Of a stretch of DNA of 64,000 nucleotides, positions 1-11,548 are shown in pieces. The DNA comes from Candidula unifasciata (taxonomy: Eukaryota > Mollusca > Gastropoda > Stylommatophora > Geomitridae): positions 92,001-156,000 of the forward strand of contig CAJHNH020001607.1 in assembly GCA_905116865.2 (NCBI GenBank). Reading direction: 5' to 3'. Position 1 is the first letter of the stretch. Each line of letters starts with the position of its first letter. Below the pieces are notes generated by a model. It worked only from the letters and a program-made list of their open reading frames with translations, had not been told where the DNA came from and did not search any database. The translations under genes were made by a program, and so were the position numbers.

Positions 1-105
1 TCGAAACCACTGTCGAAATCAACGCAAGTCGCAAAGCCCGCAGCTGGGATCAAACCCAGAACCTCGGCATTAAGAAGCTCGTTCGCAACACCTAAGCCAC
101 AGACT
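1..105 (-). mobile_element. tRNA-like SINE head relic
   Basis: Read on the minus strand the segment has ggcttaggtgttgcg (A-box-like) and gggtttgatcccag (B-box-like), spaced as in tRNA-derived SINE heads. A similar minus-strand head fragment with cgcaacgcctaagccac lies near 58870. The copy is cut by the window edge and the family is not named. Confidence 0.4.
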
Positions 106-1035
106 ATGACTACAACTATACTACTATTATTTTACTACTATAATATTATACAATAACAACTACTTCAACAGCAACTAACTACTACTACTACTACTGCTGC
201 TGCTGCTACTACTACTACTACTACTACTATTACTACTACAACAACTACTACTAATACTCTACTACTATACTACAAGTAATTACTACTACACTTTTACTAC
301 TCTACTACTATACTACTTCAATACTACTACTACACTGCTGCTTCTACAACTACACTACTATTATACTACCACTATACTACAACAATACTACAATACTACA
401 CTGCTACTACTACTACTAGCATACTACAATACTAACATTATACTACTATTACTATACTGTTGCTATTACTACTACTTTACTACTATTATCACCACTACTA
501 TATTACTACTATACTACTACTATACTATTACTATACCACTGCTAAACTACTAATTTATTGCTACTGCTGCTGCTGAGCTAGTAATATTACTACTACTGTT
601 ACTATACTACTATTACTACTACTACTATTACTACTGCTGCTGCTGCTGTTACTACTACCTATACTATATTACTTCTATGCTATTACTATACTGCTGCTAT
701 TACTGCTATTACTGTTACTACTCTGTTACTGTTGCTGTGCTACTGCAACTATACTTGCACTACATACTACTGCTACTATTACTACACTGATGCTATTACT
801 ACTGCTACCACCACAACCACCCATGCCACCACTGTACTTCTACTACTGATGACTTCTATACTTCTATTATACTATTACTATTATACTCTACTACTATACT
901 ACAAAAACAACAACAACAACTACTACTGCTACTACTACTTCTTGTACTCATACACTATTACTACTTTACATTACTACAATACTACTAAAACTACTAAACT
1001 ATATTACTACTACTACTACTTCTACAAATATAAAT
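106..1035. repeat. CTA/TAC trinucleotide low-complexity block
   Basis: About 900 bp built almost only from act/cta/tac triplets with scattered ctg units. Open frames here are a by-product of the stop-poor triplet repeat and are not genes. Confidence 0.9.
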
Positions 1036-1049
1036 GTTGAATGTTAGAT

Positions 1050-1740
1050 TATTCATGACAATTCCCGCCTAGGTGATGTAATTATCTATACAGATGGCTC
1101 TGTGTTGAAGGGCAGACTAAGTGGATGGCGGCTCACATCAAAGTCGAATGGACGTCGCTTAGTGCAGCAAAACCTGGCATATGATATCATAACGTCTAGT
1201 TTGAGAATGGAGGTGGAGCCAGTCACTGCTGCCTTCAGCTGGCTTGAAAATCATCTGTACATACATGCCGTTTTGGTACTGACTCATAGAACATATGAGA
1301 AACGTAAAGACAAACAACTTCGTGCAGAGTGGCAAGCGTCACTTCAGAGTTCCTGGGTTGTTAGCATCCTTTGGATATTTTCTCCAAGTCATGCCTGTGT
1401 GTTGGAAAAAGAGCAGGCAGATAGACTGGCCGGTTCTGCACCATTTGATGGTGAATTGATGTATGACAAGCTAGATTTTGTGTGGGTCCTTTGGGAACGA
1501 GTAAACAGTGCTAATTCGCAGAGAGATCATTACGGTCTGAGGACAATGGGGCTGCGAGGAGTTACCAGGGGATCTGGCCGACGCTCAAAACTCAAGGGAA
1601 GGATGCGACGGATATACAATCAGGCGGTTACTGGTACCATTGGAATTGGAACTCTTCGCTTGCTGCTGAAGATGGTGACGGAGCACTTTTGGGAGTGTCC
1701 TGAGTGCTGTGATGTCGATTCTTATGTCAGTTTGTAACAT
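1050..1740 (+). pseudogene. LINE-A relic: RNase H domain and C-terminus of a non-LTR retrotransposon
   Basis: The frame reads VIIYTDGSVLKGRLSGW, then SSLRMEVEPVTAAFSWL (RNase H Asp and Glu motifs), a damaged third-Asp region (VLTHRTYEKRK where a VVTDSQ-like motif is expected), [20 protein letters not shown] (the His motif), EQADRLAGSA, and a cysteine-bearing end ECPECCDVDS. The reverse transcriptase part is missing on the 5' side, where the CTA block begins. The lost Asp marks it as inactive. Shorter pieces of the same family occur at 20600, 22640, 27415, 34040, 43235, 46345, 49095 and 57690. Confidence 0.78.
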
Positions 1741-2699
1741 TCTACTGGTAATCTGGTAATCTTAGTTTCAGCTTCATTGCAAACAGGTCACCCCATAGTT
1801 GCTCGCTCCTGTGCCAACTAAAAACACACAAAATGTTTATCATAGTCCCCTATAAAAAGATTGACAGACTGCTGTCTCGGCATATCTAGCATATAAACGC
1901 ATTAAAAGCACACGGTAGCCATCCGAAGTGCTAACACAAACAGTCCGACATTAAAATTGCAGTTCATCATGGATGGTAGCAGAAGTCACCAACAGATCAG
2001 CTATAGCACACGCGAATAATTTTAATTATAAAATGGCACCACCAATATTGCGATAACAGGCATCGCGCCATTTTCTGAATCTACAATTCACACCACCAGG
2101 TTGGTCACAGCAGAAAAGCATTACAAATGAAATCAGTAGCTCACAGTGTCACGCCATGAACACAGCTCAGAAGCTGGGTACGAAACTATCCTTTCAGCCT
2201 ACAAATGGAGCAAAAATGCACCGGCCACCGCCTGGCAGAAGCAAAACATTTTACCACGGCTCACAACAGTAACCTAGCGTCCATTTTGACCGGAAGTAGT
2301 GAGGGTTTATTAACGGTCACCCCAGTGATGCCCTCGTGCTGGTGAAGGGGCCAGGGGCGTAACGCCCATTAGCAAGGTGTCGCCCCTGTGTGACCTGACT
2401 ACCTTCGTTAACGATTGTGCACCCCACAACCATGCAGTTCTTTGGCACAAAGGAGACACCTTCAACTTGACTATCGACTCTCTACTCTACATGCTCACAC
2501 GCTGGTGTAGAAAAATTATGTTTCTCGCATATACCATTAGTCTTATGTTCCAGCATACATTTTTAAATAAAATACTATTGTCGTGCATTTATGCATACAT
2601 ACACATAAACATACTAGTAATAGTTGTGACAACAAATAATAATAATTAACAGTTCGCACGCACTCACACATCAAAGTAGAGAGGGACAGAGAGGTGCAT
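1741..2699. other. Intergenic, no gene recognised
   Basis: No coding sequence or known repeat is recognised. It contains an ETS-like accggaagt at 2289-2297 next to ccatttt, a possible promoter signature, but nothing downstream supports a transcript. Confidence 0.5.
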
Positions 2700-2785
2700 T
2701 TACACATAAGGGGGGGGGGGGAGAAGGAAAAAAAAAGAACTGCGAGAGAGATAATGAAGAGGAGGAGGAGGAGGAGGAGGAGGAG

Positions 2786-2856
<71 letters not shown>
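2700..2856. repeat. Purine microsatellite: G-run, (GGA)n and (GA)n
   Basis: A 12-base G-run at 2710 is followed by (gga) repeats from about 2759 and a (ga) run to 2852. The Ser/Leu-rich frame on the minus strand is an artefact of this repeat. Confidence 0.95.
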
Positions 2857-2862
<6 letters not shown>

Positions 2863-3584
2863 CACTAAATGACTAATTCCTCCAGGAGGAAACTGTTTAT
2901 CAATGCTTCTGTACAGTAATCCGTGTAGGGCTTCAAAGGGTCAATGTTTTTATCGTGAGGCCCCGAACAGATGCCGTCTCGTAGAGAAAATGTAACAAAG
3001 GGAAGTAGCTCTGCATTTTCAGAGTTTTAGGTATTAAATTATGATTACTCTTCCACAATTTTTCTCTGCGTCTTTGGGAATATTACAAGGTTACGTTCAA
3101 TCCCTTTCTGAAAGCACTCTCTCGTGGGACATAAGTGGGTTGGGGTTAGTTCTAGATGTTTTGTGGTCGTTAAAGGAATCAGAAAGTCGGGAAACCCTGT
3201 CTTACTACCCTCTAAAATATTGGACCCGCTTGTAACGTCATCCTGGGTAGGATTTACGAAAGAACCAAACAAAACTGATTATTTGTTCGAAATTATGTCA
3301 GGATTCGTCTTCTTCTTCGTTTCGTTCTCCATGCCAGCGGTTTGCAAATGAAAAGGCCACAGGCCTATATGAAATCTGTGGTGCCACGCATGTCTTTCAC
3401 TGTTCCACACAATCTGGTTTCCGTTGGAATGCCAACCGGACAAACCTGGAATCTCTATGCTGCACGTAGAGAGCGTGTATGTAGAACACGTTTAGTATTT
3501 TGTGATGCCTGTTGATCCACATGGGTCAAGTTCTCAATCGCACGTCTTGAATTTGTTTGTACATATTGTTACAGTCTCTTATGT
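2857..3584. other. Intergenic, nothing recognised
   Basis: Unique-looking sequence. Short frames on both strands around 3041-3351 overlap each other and show no family features. Confidence 0.5.
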
Positions 3585-3780
3585 CCAGTAAGTAACGTAA
3601 AGGGCTCTTTACAACGCCTTCATACGTATCGGGTATATAGGGCTAGACGTATATCGACACTGAATGGGTGATGTGATCAGCATCAGACCGACCGCCTTTA
3701 CATCCCATGACTGTACCTGTTACCCACTGAAGACTGGTTCGACATGAGAGCTGAGGTCATTTTGTAAGGGGAGGGGGGGA
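3585..3780 (-). mobile_element. SINE-A relic, 3' part
   Basis: Starts with gtaaagggctctttacaacg and continues with tatatagggctagac, gggtgatgtgatcagcatca and a body ending near aggtcattttgtaagg. These blocks in this order are shared with the full SINE-A copies at 19478-19742 and, inverted, 35955-36223. The tRNA-like head is missing. Confidence 0.65.
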
Positions 3781-4804
3781 GTTTGGTTCCATCATGACCC
3801 AAAACGTTGTGTCCAGTTAAAAGTTGGTTGCGTATCCTTTACTGGACGCTGTAGAACCAAACCTGACATTTCTGGCTGTTGTGGTTTTTACGCAGGCTAA
3901 ATATATGGTCTGTTTCTTTCGTGTGAAGAGGTTATCTCATATTAAGGAATGTGTTCAGGATGACTAAAGCTCTGTAGGATAGTAGGGAACAGTAAAGTAA
4001 AGTAAATTTTACCCACCAGGACATCACACAGAGCGATAAACATATGGTGACACAAAGTGCCACCATGCGGATTAGGATCACCCGTGGAGAGTTTCCAGAA
4101 ACCGCGTTCAACCGTTAGGTTATATTACGGACCTCGGCAACAGCCAGTGTAGGACTTCAAAATAACGAGAAATTGCATCCCACAAGGGGGACGAAGAATT
4201 CATTTATAAGTAGCGAACAGTAAATGTAATGTTTACATAAATAATAACAACCCTTGTGTTTATAATTGAGACATAGCAGTGTGTGCCCATTACGTCTTTA
4301 ATATATACTTTTTAAAATATTTTATATCTTGTATAAGTTTGTTTTTCAGACGTTTATCTCGTTATTATTGTAAATATTTTCGTGTCAACACTTTGGCTGT
4401 GTTTAGCTTTTTCCCGAAATGAACCTATTTCTACGAATCGGTAGTAAGTTGTCAAAAGGATCTAGGCTGGGATTTCAAAACATAACTGTCCAGCCCCGCG
4501 CCAACGCAATTTCCCACTCTGAACTCTGTTGCTTGTATTCTCGCACAGAATAAATTATGCAAATATTCCAAGATGCGTCATCTCTAGTGGTATTAAAAAC
4601 ATGTAACGGCTAATATTTGAATTTATTTCTTTAAAAAATGTATAGTTTAATACCAATATAGCATTTAAAATATATTTTAATTTGATTTAACATTAAAATG
4701 AAAGTTTAAAAATATAATAAATAAACATTACATTTTTTATTTAAAATTTTAAATACTCATTTATATATTCAAGACATTTGTTCCCATATCATGAAAATCA
4801 ATAT
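3781..4804. other. AT-rich sequence upstream of the candidate promoter
   Basis: Mostly AT-rich sequence with oligo-A and oligo-T runs between about 4560 and 4760. No gene or named repeat is recognised. Confidence 0.5.
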
Positions 4805-4900
4805 TGCTTTTATTTTCCCGCTTTGGCCACTGCTTAAGCAAGATGGCGACAGTGCTTTCGAGCGAAGTGTCGACTAGAAAAGTTATTGCTTACAGTTGGT
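4805..4900 (+). promoter_or_regulatory. Candidate promoter and non-coding first exon of PCIF1, with E2F-like and TISU/YY1-like motifs
   Basis: PCIF1 coding exon 1 begins with an acceptor, so an upstream exon must exist. The best candidate I see has tttcccgc (E2F-like) near 4815, then caagatggcgac at 4840-4851, which closely matches the YY1/TISU element found just after start sites of many housekeeping genes, then a strong donor (ggt|gtaagt) at 4901. The ATG in the element opens a frame through the donor; joined to 11549 it meets a stop at once. The link to PCIF1 is inference; it could belong to an unseen neighbouring transcript. Confidence 0.45.
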
Positions 4901-5799
4901 GTAAGTGCTTTTCTGAATAGCCGACATGTAGCTCATAAAGTGCAATAGTTATCTATGTTTATAATATAATAATTTAAATGTTGCATAACAGCGGCAGTTA
5001 TTAAATAATAATGTTACAAACAGACGATAGCTTCAGTGCTACTTGAGTAACTACTATACAACACAACAAACAAAAGAGCAGCCAATAACGGGAGTCAATA
5101 AAGCAACAGTATTGAGTAATATAGAACTGTATTACATAAACTTGAGTATCACCACACATGAGTCTTGTCTCTTATTCTCTTCCTGTAGTGTCATGTTCGT
5201 TGTCATATTTGTCTTGTATGTGTTCCCATTGGCCCTAGAATAATTGATTTGAATTTGACTCTGATAGAAAAAATATGAATACTTCATATAAACATTAAAC
5301 ATGTTTACTACAATAATTGTTGTATACATACAGCATTATAAAATTATTAGCACATAAACAGATACAAGACATTTAGTATTAAATTTAAATACGAACATTT
5401 TACTTGCAAAACTAACAGGTGAAGCATTATTCAGCATGAAAGCTTATGTTAAATTTGGGTTTGTCAAGTTTTTTTTAAAAGCTTAAGTAAGTTGATATGG
5501 AAATCTAACCAACTCAGTCTACATAGTTATTTATGTTTGTACATTTGTGCATTTAACTCATCAAGTCTAGGAGGGGCTTAGTATCAGAGGTAAAATCTGC
5601 ACATCTTGCATTCATTGGGTTTCTAGGTCGGAACGCATGATGCCTTCCTTGGGACTAAAATAATTAAGAAAGTAAACAGAAAGAAAATATATCTCATTAA
5701 AACAAAATGGGACCTTTACAGGAATTATAGACATTTTACTGTAACCAAAATAAGAAGCATATGGGTATTTTGATCTTCATGGTTTTTTAATAATGCGGA

Positions 5800-6005
5800 C
5801 ACAAACAATATGATGCACAATTTATTGCCTTGCATATTTCACTACTGGAGATGGCTAATGAAATTAAGAAGATTATACTGCTGTAAGAAAGGGACAGAGT
5901 TGTTTGGTCATGTGACGAGAAGAGAGGCACTGGAGACCATTGTGGTGACTGGAAAGAGCGTCGGTAGAAGATGCAGAGAAATGATGTTTGGAATTCTCAA
6001 GCAAT
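5800..6005 (+). pseudogene. LINE C-terminal relic (plus strand)
   Basis: The frame contains LFGHVTRREALETIVVTGKS and VGRR, the FGHV...R..LE...TGK..GRR pattern found after the reverse transcriptase domain of many animal non-LTR retrotransposons. The first 50 bp resemble a dispersed repeat seen also near 23215 and 40840 (acacaaacaata, gcacaatttattg). It ends where a minus-strand LINE end begins. Confidence 0.5.
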
Positions 6006-6295
6006 GTCAGTCAGTAGCATGTCCTTTGCAGAACCTTGCTCCCATGACAACTTTTCTGGAAAACTTCTAGATCACAAGCAAAATGCCCCGCGCCCGATAC
6101 ACCAATCTGGAGATCATCAGCCACATCTTGCATCCATCTTCTCTTTGGCCTTCCTCTTTCTCTCTTCCCAGGCATATACCCTTCCATTATTGTTCTCTTT
6201 AAACTTTCGTGATGTTTCAAGTGACCAAAATATTTCAATTTTCTGTGTTTTATAGTCTTTAATAGCCAACCTTCTTCAGTATTTAGTTCTTGAAT
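6006..6295 (-). pseudogene. LINE-C relic, 3' end (minus strand)
   Basis: On the minus strand it reads MKYFGHLKHHESLKRTIMEG, then PGKRERGRPKRRWMQDVADD, a typical C-terminus of LINE-encoded proteins. It ends at a short (CAGT)2 stretch. The same 3' end occurs at 62785-63420, where a SINE-B copy interrupts it, so this copy serves as the uninterrupted comparison. Confidence 0.65.
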
Positions 6296-7206
6296 GGAAG
6301 CGTTTTTTTCTTTATCCTTGATATTCGTAGAACCCCTCTGTAACGTTTGTATTCAAGCGATGGTGGGATGGAATATCATCAATGGTCTTGAGTCAAAATA
6401 CGAAGGACCAAGATTTGTGGAGGGATGTGAGCACCTCTGTCACCTGTCAGGGCACATGATGATGATACTTCACTGTATCTCATCAGATGCATTAATACAG
6501 AGGTAATCAATATATAGTGAAGCCCAAAACATGTATATGTAATTCTTACCAGCATGGGACTGCAGGTTACACCTGGCTGGGGTAGCCCTTACGGGTATTT
6601 AATTATAATTCCCTGAGGTTGAATGGGGTATCTGGGATCTGCCTTCAGGTAGCAGCTCAGAGGGGACAAACTGATTCATTGGTCAATGAATACTTCTAAT
6701 GATAATGCCCAGATCACAATGCCACTTGTGACACTGTTGCTGGTACCTTTCTGTCTTCTCAGATGATTGTGTTATGATAAAGGGAGACATGGCAGTCATA
6801 GCTCATGGTGTTGAGCCATTAAGATCAGAGATGAAATTCCTCCTTTCCCTAGCTCAAAACCTGGCCCCTGGCGTACTTCTGTAGTAATTCATTTGACGAG
6901 AAAACAAAATATGCCAGGCAGTAAATTTCGCAATATTTTTGTTTGTATTAACATTATTTCAGTCATCACATGGTGTTTTGAACTTTATAATTTTGTTTCA
7001 AGGGGAAGACTTGACAATTTTGTCATAAATTTATCACTTAATCCTTACAAAGTTCAATGCCAATCATATCGCCAACCGTTGATTGCTTACACCTTGCATA
7101 TTAGTAAGGTGGTTTCTGTTTTAAGAAAGCCATATGATGAATGGAGTAAGTAATAACATGTTGAGTTGCTAGTTATAAGATGATCAAGAATCCTGTTAGT
7201 GGCGGA

Positions 7207-7860
7207 GGGGGGGGGGGGGGGGGGGTAGACGAGTGTGTGTTCTTTAGTTGCCTTTACTGTATGTATGTTGAGTGTGTTCTTTAGTTGCCTTTACTGTATG
7301 TATGTAGTATGTGTTCTTTAGTTGTTTTTACTTTATGTAGGTTCAGTGTATGTTCTTTAGTTGCCTTTACTTCATGTATGTTGAGTGTGTTCTTTAGTTG
7401 CCTTTACTTTATGTAGGTTGAGTATGCTATTTAGTTGCCTTTACTGTATGAATGTTGAATGTGTTCTTTAGTTGTCTTTACTTTATGTATATTGAGTGTG
7501 ATCTTTAGTTGTCTTTACTTTATGTTGGTTGAGTGTGTATTCTTTAATTGCCTTTACTGTATGTATGTAGAGTGTGTTCTTTAGTTGCTTTAACTTTATG
7601 TAGGTTGAGTGTATGTTCTTTAGTTTGCTTTACTGTATGTATGTTGAGTGTGTATACTTTAGTTGCCTTCACTGTATTTTTATTTGAGTGTGTATACTTT
7701 AGTTGCCTTCACTGTATTTTTATTTGAGTGTGTATACTTTAGTTGCCTTCACTGTATTTTTATTTGAGTGTGTATACTTTAGTTGCCTTTACTGTATGTA
7801 TGTTGAGTGTTTGTTCTTTAGTTACCTTTACTTTATGTATGTTGAGTGTTTGTTCTTGTT
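7207..7860 (+). repeat. G-run followed by a roughly 37-bp minisatellite
   Basis: A 19-base G-run at 7207-7225 precedes about 16 diverged units built from gagtgtgttctttagttg and cctttactgtatgtatgtt. Three consecutive 41-bp variants near 7665-7790 are almost identical, a local recent expansion. The array lies in the presumed 5' UTR intron of PCIF1. Confidence 0.85.
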
Positions 7861-8114
7861 GTGATAATGCAGTCGCCACTGTTATTGTATGTGGTGTGAA
7901 AATGCAGTCAGAAATGAGTATGTTGTGATAATCCAGTAGCTACTGTCCCAGCATATGTATATTTTGTGATTATGTTGTCATTACTGCCCTAGAATATGTG
8001 TGTATGTTGTGAAATGCAGTCAGTATTGTACAAGCCTACATGTGATGTCACATCCATACATTGAACAGCAGGTTAATTTGTAACCAAAATCCTGCCCTAA
8101 ACTAACTGGTAAAG

Positions 8115-8235
8115 GGTTGAACAGGGTTTCATGGGATTTGCACTTGTGTGATTCTCATCACTGAGGTGTTAATCCTACAGACAGCGGTCCTAGAGGAGAA
8201 TAATTACCACCATTAGAGACAGGAGCAGATTACTG
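8115..8235. repeat. Dispersed repeat copy (also near 38855, 39290 and 39465)
   Basis: Shares gggtttcatgggattt, gattctcatc, ttaatcctacaga and accaccat in order with three segments downstream of PCIF1. No coding content or ends were found, so the class is unknown. Confidence 0.5.
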
Positions 8236-8287
8236 TGCAGTGTAATATGCTTATTGCTATGAGTGATCAAAGTTAGGTCCCTTTAAT

Positions 8288-8465
8288 AAAATGGTTCTCG
8301 GGTCGAATGACCCTTTCACAGGGTTCACCAAAGACCATCGCAAAACACATATTCTTTGAAGTTATGAAGTAGCAACAAAAATAATTGTATGGTTGGGGGT
8401 CACCAAAACATGAAGAACTGTATTAAGGGGTCATGACATTAGAAAAGTTGAGAACCACTGATTAA
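8288..8465. mobile_element. hAT-like non-autonomous DNA transposon relic
   Basis: The left side has atggttctcgggtcgaatga and the right side aaaagttgagaaccactg. Together they resemble the inverted ends (cagtggttctcaac) and the ggggtca body of short hAT-type elements in animal genomes. The left end has lost bases. Confidence 0.5.
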
Positions 8466-8519
8466 TAGATGATGAACCGCAAATGAAGCCTTTTACACCA
8501 GTGGTAGGCAGTTTGATTG

Positions 8520-9395
8520 TTAAAAAGGGGGGGGGGGGGGGAGGCAGTTCACAAATGAACTGTTTAATTTTAGGTTAATGTATGGCGATGTTACATAGGA
8601 GGGTAAAAATTGTATAGAGACTTAGGCGGGGCTTGGTATCTAGGTTGAAAAATACTGCTTTAGACATTTACATTTAAAAAAAAAAGGTAGTAAACTTGCT
8701 TCCTCATATACAAATGTTTGGGGCATATGATGCTGCTGCCATATTTTTACATACTGATAACACTAAATTCATGATGTCAGTGTCCATTTAGCTGCGTTTA
8801 CTTCCGAAGCATTTCCTGATGTCTAGTTTAGGCTTGTGGAGACAGTTAGCATGTGGGAATGTCCCAAAAGCAGTGATGTCAGTTTTTAGTTTTGGATTCA
8901 TTCATTTAGTTAAGGCTGGTTTGGGGGGGGGGGGGGGGGGGGAGCTCAGGCCATTTAAAAATCTACCCTGATGAGAATGGATAAATAAATTTACTAGCTG
9001 CCTGTAACAAAGGAGTTCAGATCCCAGAATCTGTCAAATATAGTTTCTAAAGTAAGAGCATGTTTTTCTCTTTTCAGGTGGTAGGTAACACTACTCAGTA
9101 CTGGCACCTTTTTCAGGATAATTTTGGGCAGCGCTACTTAATAGACACTTTGTAGTGTGTTCCGGCACTACTTTTTAGATACTTTGCGATGAGTACGGGC
9201 ACTTTAATTTCTCGGGGGGGGGGTCCCCTGAGTAAGAGGATTGACTTCATTGCACTAGGTTTCATCAAACATGGCTCAGTGTCTTTATGCAGAGCTGCCT
9301 GTCACCCATTGAGCATGTCAGCTAAAGCATGAGCTCTGCAGCTCTAGTAACAACCCCCACATGCTCCACCTTGATTTCCAAAACATCTGCACTCA
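8520..9395. other. Presumed 5' UTR intron sequence with G-runs
   Basis: Holds G-runs of 14 (8528), 20 (8923) and 9 or more bases (about 9215). No gene or named repeat is recognised between them. Confidence 0.5.
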
Positions 9396-10465
9396 TTAAC
9401 CTAATGCCAGAATGGAACTCATGACCTGCAGATCGTGAGGCAAACAGCATAGCTGCTTCACCACAGAAACCCAGATGTTAAAACTAGGGAGCACAGTGAA
9501 CTGCTGGGTCCTTACTATGTATGTTGTATGTTCTTCTGTTCCCTTTACAGGATAGAACGTAATGGATAAATAGACTGCAAGACTTATGTGACAGTTAATG
9601 GCTCTACAGGACAGCGAATGAGCAGCGAACTCATGTTGCCTTGCTTGACAGGTAGATAAGTGGTGCAGTTGTGCACCATGAGAATGCAGTTGGAAGGAGG
9701 AGTTAGTATCATTGCAGTAGAAAATATTTGTAATTGACAGTATGGGGTGGAAGTTTTCTTGACGAAGTTGAAGCCAGTAGCATGGTACTATGAAAGTCAT
9801 GGGTTTCTTTTCAGCCTGAGTGTGAACGAGATCATACTTTGTGTGACTTTCTTGGCAACTGGTCCTCAGAGAAAGAGAGAGACTGAGCCATATGGAGTGA
9901 AATACAGTGCAGTTGATCCTTTAATCTGTATTTGTAATCTTTTTTTTGTTTGTTTTGTTTCTGTTTAAGAATGTGGTAAATGTTTTTGTTTTCTTTTTTC
10001 AAACTTTCCCCCTCCAGATTTGTCTTCTATAGAAATAATATCTCAAGGACAAGAATGATACAGGTATAAATTTGCAGAAACCCCATTCAATCATAAAGCC
10101 ATATGGCACACATGTAATGGGTGCTCCACAAAATGGTTATGAAGGAACCTCTTCTCCAGTGTAGGTGGGTTGTTGAACAGAGAAGTCCCAAACTCAAAAC
10201 TCAGTTGAGAAATAGAGAACATGGTTAGACACATAGAGTGTTAGGGGCATATAAAGGATATTTTTCCTTTGTGACAGCCATGGGACGGTTTAAACAAGAA
10301 GATGACATCAATACTTGAGCTGCAGTGTTTAATCGGAAATTTCTGGGCTACAGGCAGAAAATACCCAACCATCGCACTTAACTATCTTTGTGAGAATAGC
10401 AACTGATCTTATGTGCAAGACAGAGAGGTTTCATTTTCTTGTGCAGTCTAGATAAGGATTATCCT
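9396..10465. other. Presumed 5' UTR intron, nothing recognised
   Basis: A 134-codon minus-strand frame at 9396-9800 shows no domain or repeat pattern. It overlaps a plus-strand frame and I regard it as chance. Confidence 0.4.
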
Positions 10466-10467
10466 CA

Positions 10468-10745
10468 GTCAACAGGTTCTTTACAGAATGTCGTTGTCAT
10501 GGCATGACTGAGAGTCTCTCTTTCTTTAGCCATCTCTCCAGTCCTGTTACCTTTTATAGCCAATAAATTTTAAATTCTTGTTTACATCTTTGTGGAGGTC
10601 AGCCTCTGCCCCGGTTTCTGGAGACTATCTTCCATCGCCATTATCTCCAGGTCACCTTGACTTTTGGTTATAATACTTCAGCTTTCAGGACAGGATGCTG
10701 TTTATGAGCCAGTTCTCCTTGATGTTCAGATCATGTAGGATCTTG
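10468..10745 (-). pseudogene. LINE-C-type relic, 3' part (minus strand)
   Basis: Read on the minus strand it gives fragments of DLNIKENWLINSILS followed by KLKY, like the better copy at 18150-18450. Many stops and shifts are present. Confidence 0.5.
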
Positions 10746-10849
10746 TTGTTTTTCTTCTTAATCCTTATCCTGGGTAAGGCTGTTAATTTTAAAGTATTGA
10801 CTCAAACAATATATTGTACAAATTTATTACACGGTGAATTTAAACTGTC

Positions 10850-11111
10850 TCACATCAGATTTTTTTTTTTTTTTGGTCCGGGTCGGTCTCCCCACATGCC
10901 CAGCCTGGACGCCCGACCACCCGAAGGATATTACGTCGGTAATCCAGGCTGAACGGGGAAACCGCCAGGCAGATTTTTTAAGATGGCATTGCCGATTGGG
11001 TTTCTCCCGTGATTTGTGGATGTGACCGATCCCGGGCTCTTTTGGCCAGACCAGTGCAGCAAAGCTACACTTTAGTCTTAGCCAAAAGGCCGAGAAGCGA
11101 TCACATCAGAT
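10850..11111 (-). mobile_element. SINE with a U2 snRNA-derived head, flanked by an 11-bp target duplication
   Basis: On the minus strand the element begins at 11101 with atcgcttctcggccttttgg then ctaaga, the first bases of U2 snRNA, and stays U2-like through gtgtag (about 36 bp). The rest of the body is unrelated to U2, and it ends in a poly-A (T-run at 10861-10874 on the plus strand). Both sides carry tcacatcagat (10850-10860 and 11101-11111), a perfect target-site duplication. snRNA-headed SINEs are known as a rare class (SINEU in crocodilians). The U2 branch-point-pairing segment after position 32 is altered, so this is not a working U2 gene. Confidence 0.85.
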
Positions 11112-11548
11112 GCTTTATTACTGAATCTGCTCAACATATAGTGAAAAAACTAAGAATTAGTCCTTTTCATTAATACAGTTATCACATTGTTTCTGTAGAC
11201 TATACATCTGACCATGTATTTCTTTTCACACTTTGTCTCATGTTTGCTTTAGCAGTTTCAGTGTTTGTCTCATGTTGATTAGTAAGAAACATTTTCACAG
11301 CCCTCTGGTTAGATCCATAAATTCTCCATTCTTCTCAAAAGCTCTCCATGTGTTTCTACTTGAGTGGTTTTAATATTTATTATCTTCAAATTATTTCCCT
11401 TACTTTTTATGGAAAGATACCTAACCTTACATTTATTGTCTTCAAATTATTTCCCTTGATTCTAGATAAAGGGTCATTGCATGATTTATTATAAGATATT
11501 AATATTCATATCATTTAAAGTTATTCTGATATCTGTTTACAATTACAG

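Noticed and set aside
2281..2300. ETS-like promoter (accggaagt)
   Set aside because: A single short motif without a downstream donor, transcript or gene; recorded only as a note.
9396..9800. 134-codon minus-strand frame as a gene
   Set aside because: No domain, no repeats, no splice context; length is within chance for this base composition.
11041..11101. A genuine U2 snRNA gene on the minus strand
   Set aside because: Only the first 36 bp match; the rest of U2 is absent and the unit has poly-A and a target duplication, so it is a SINE.
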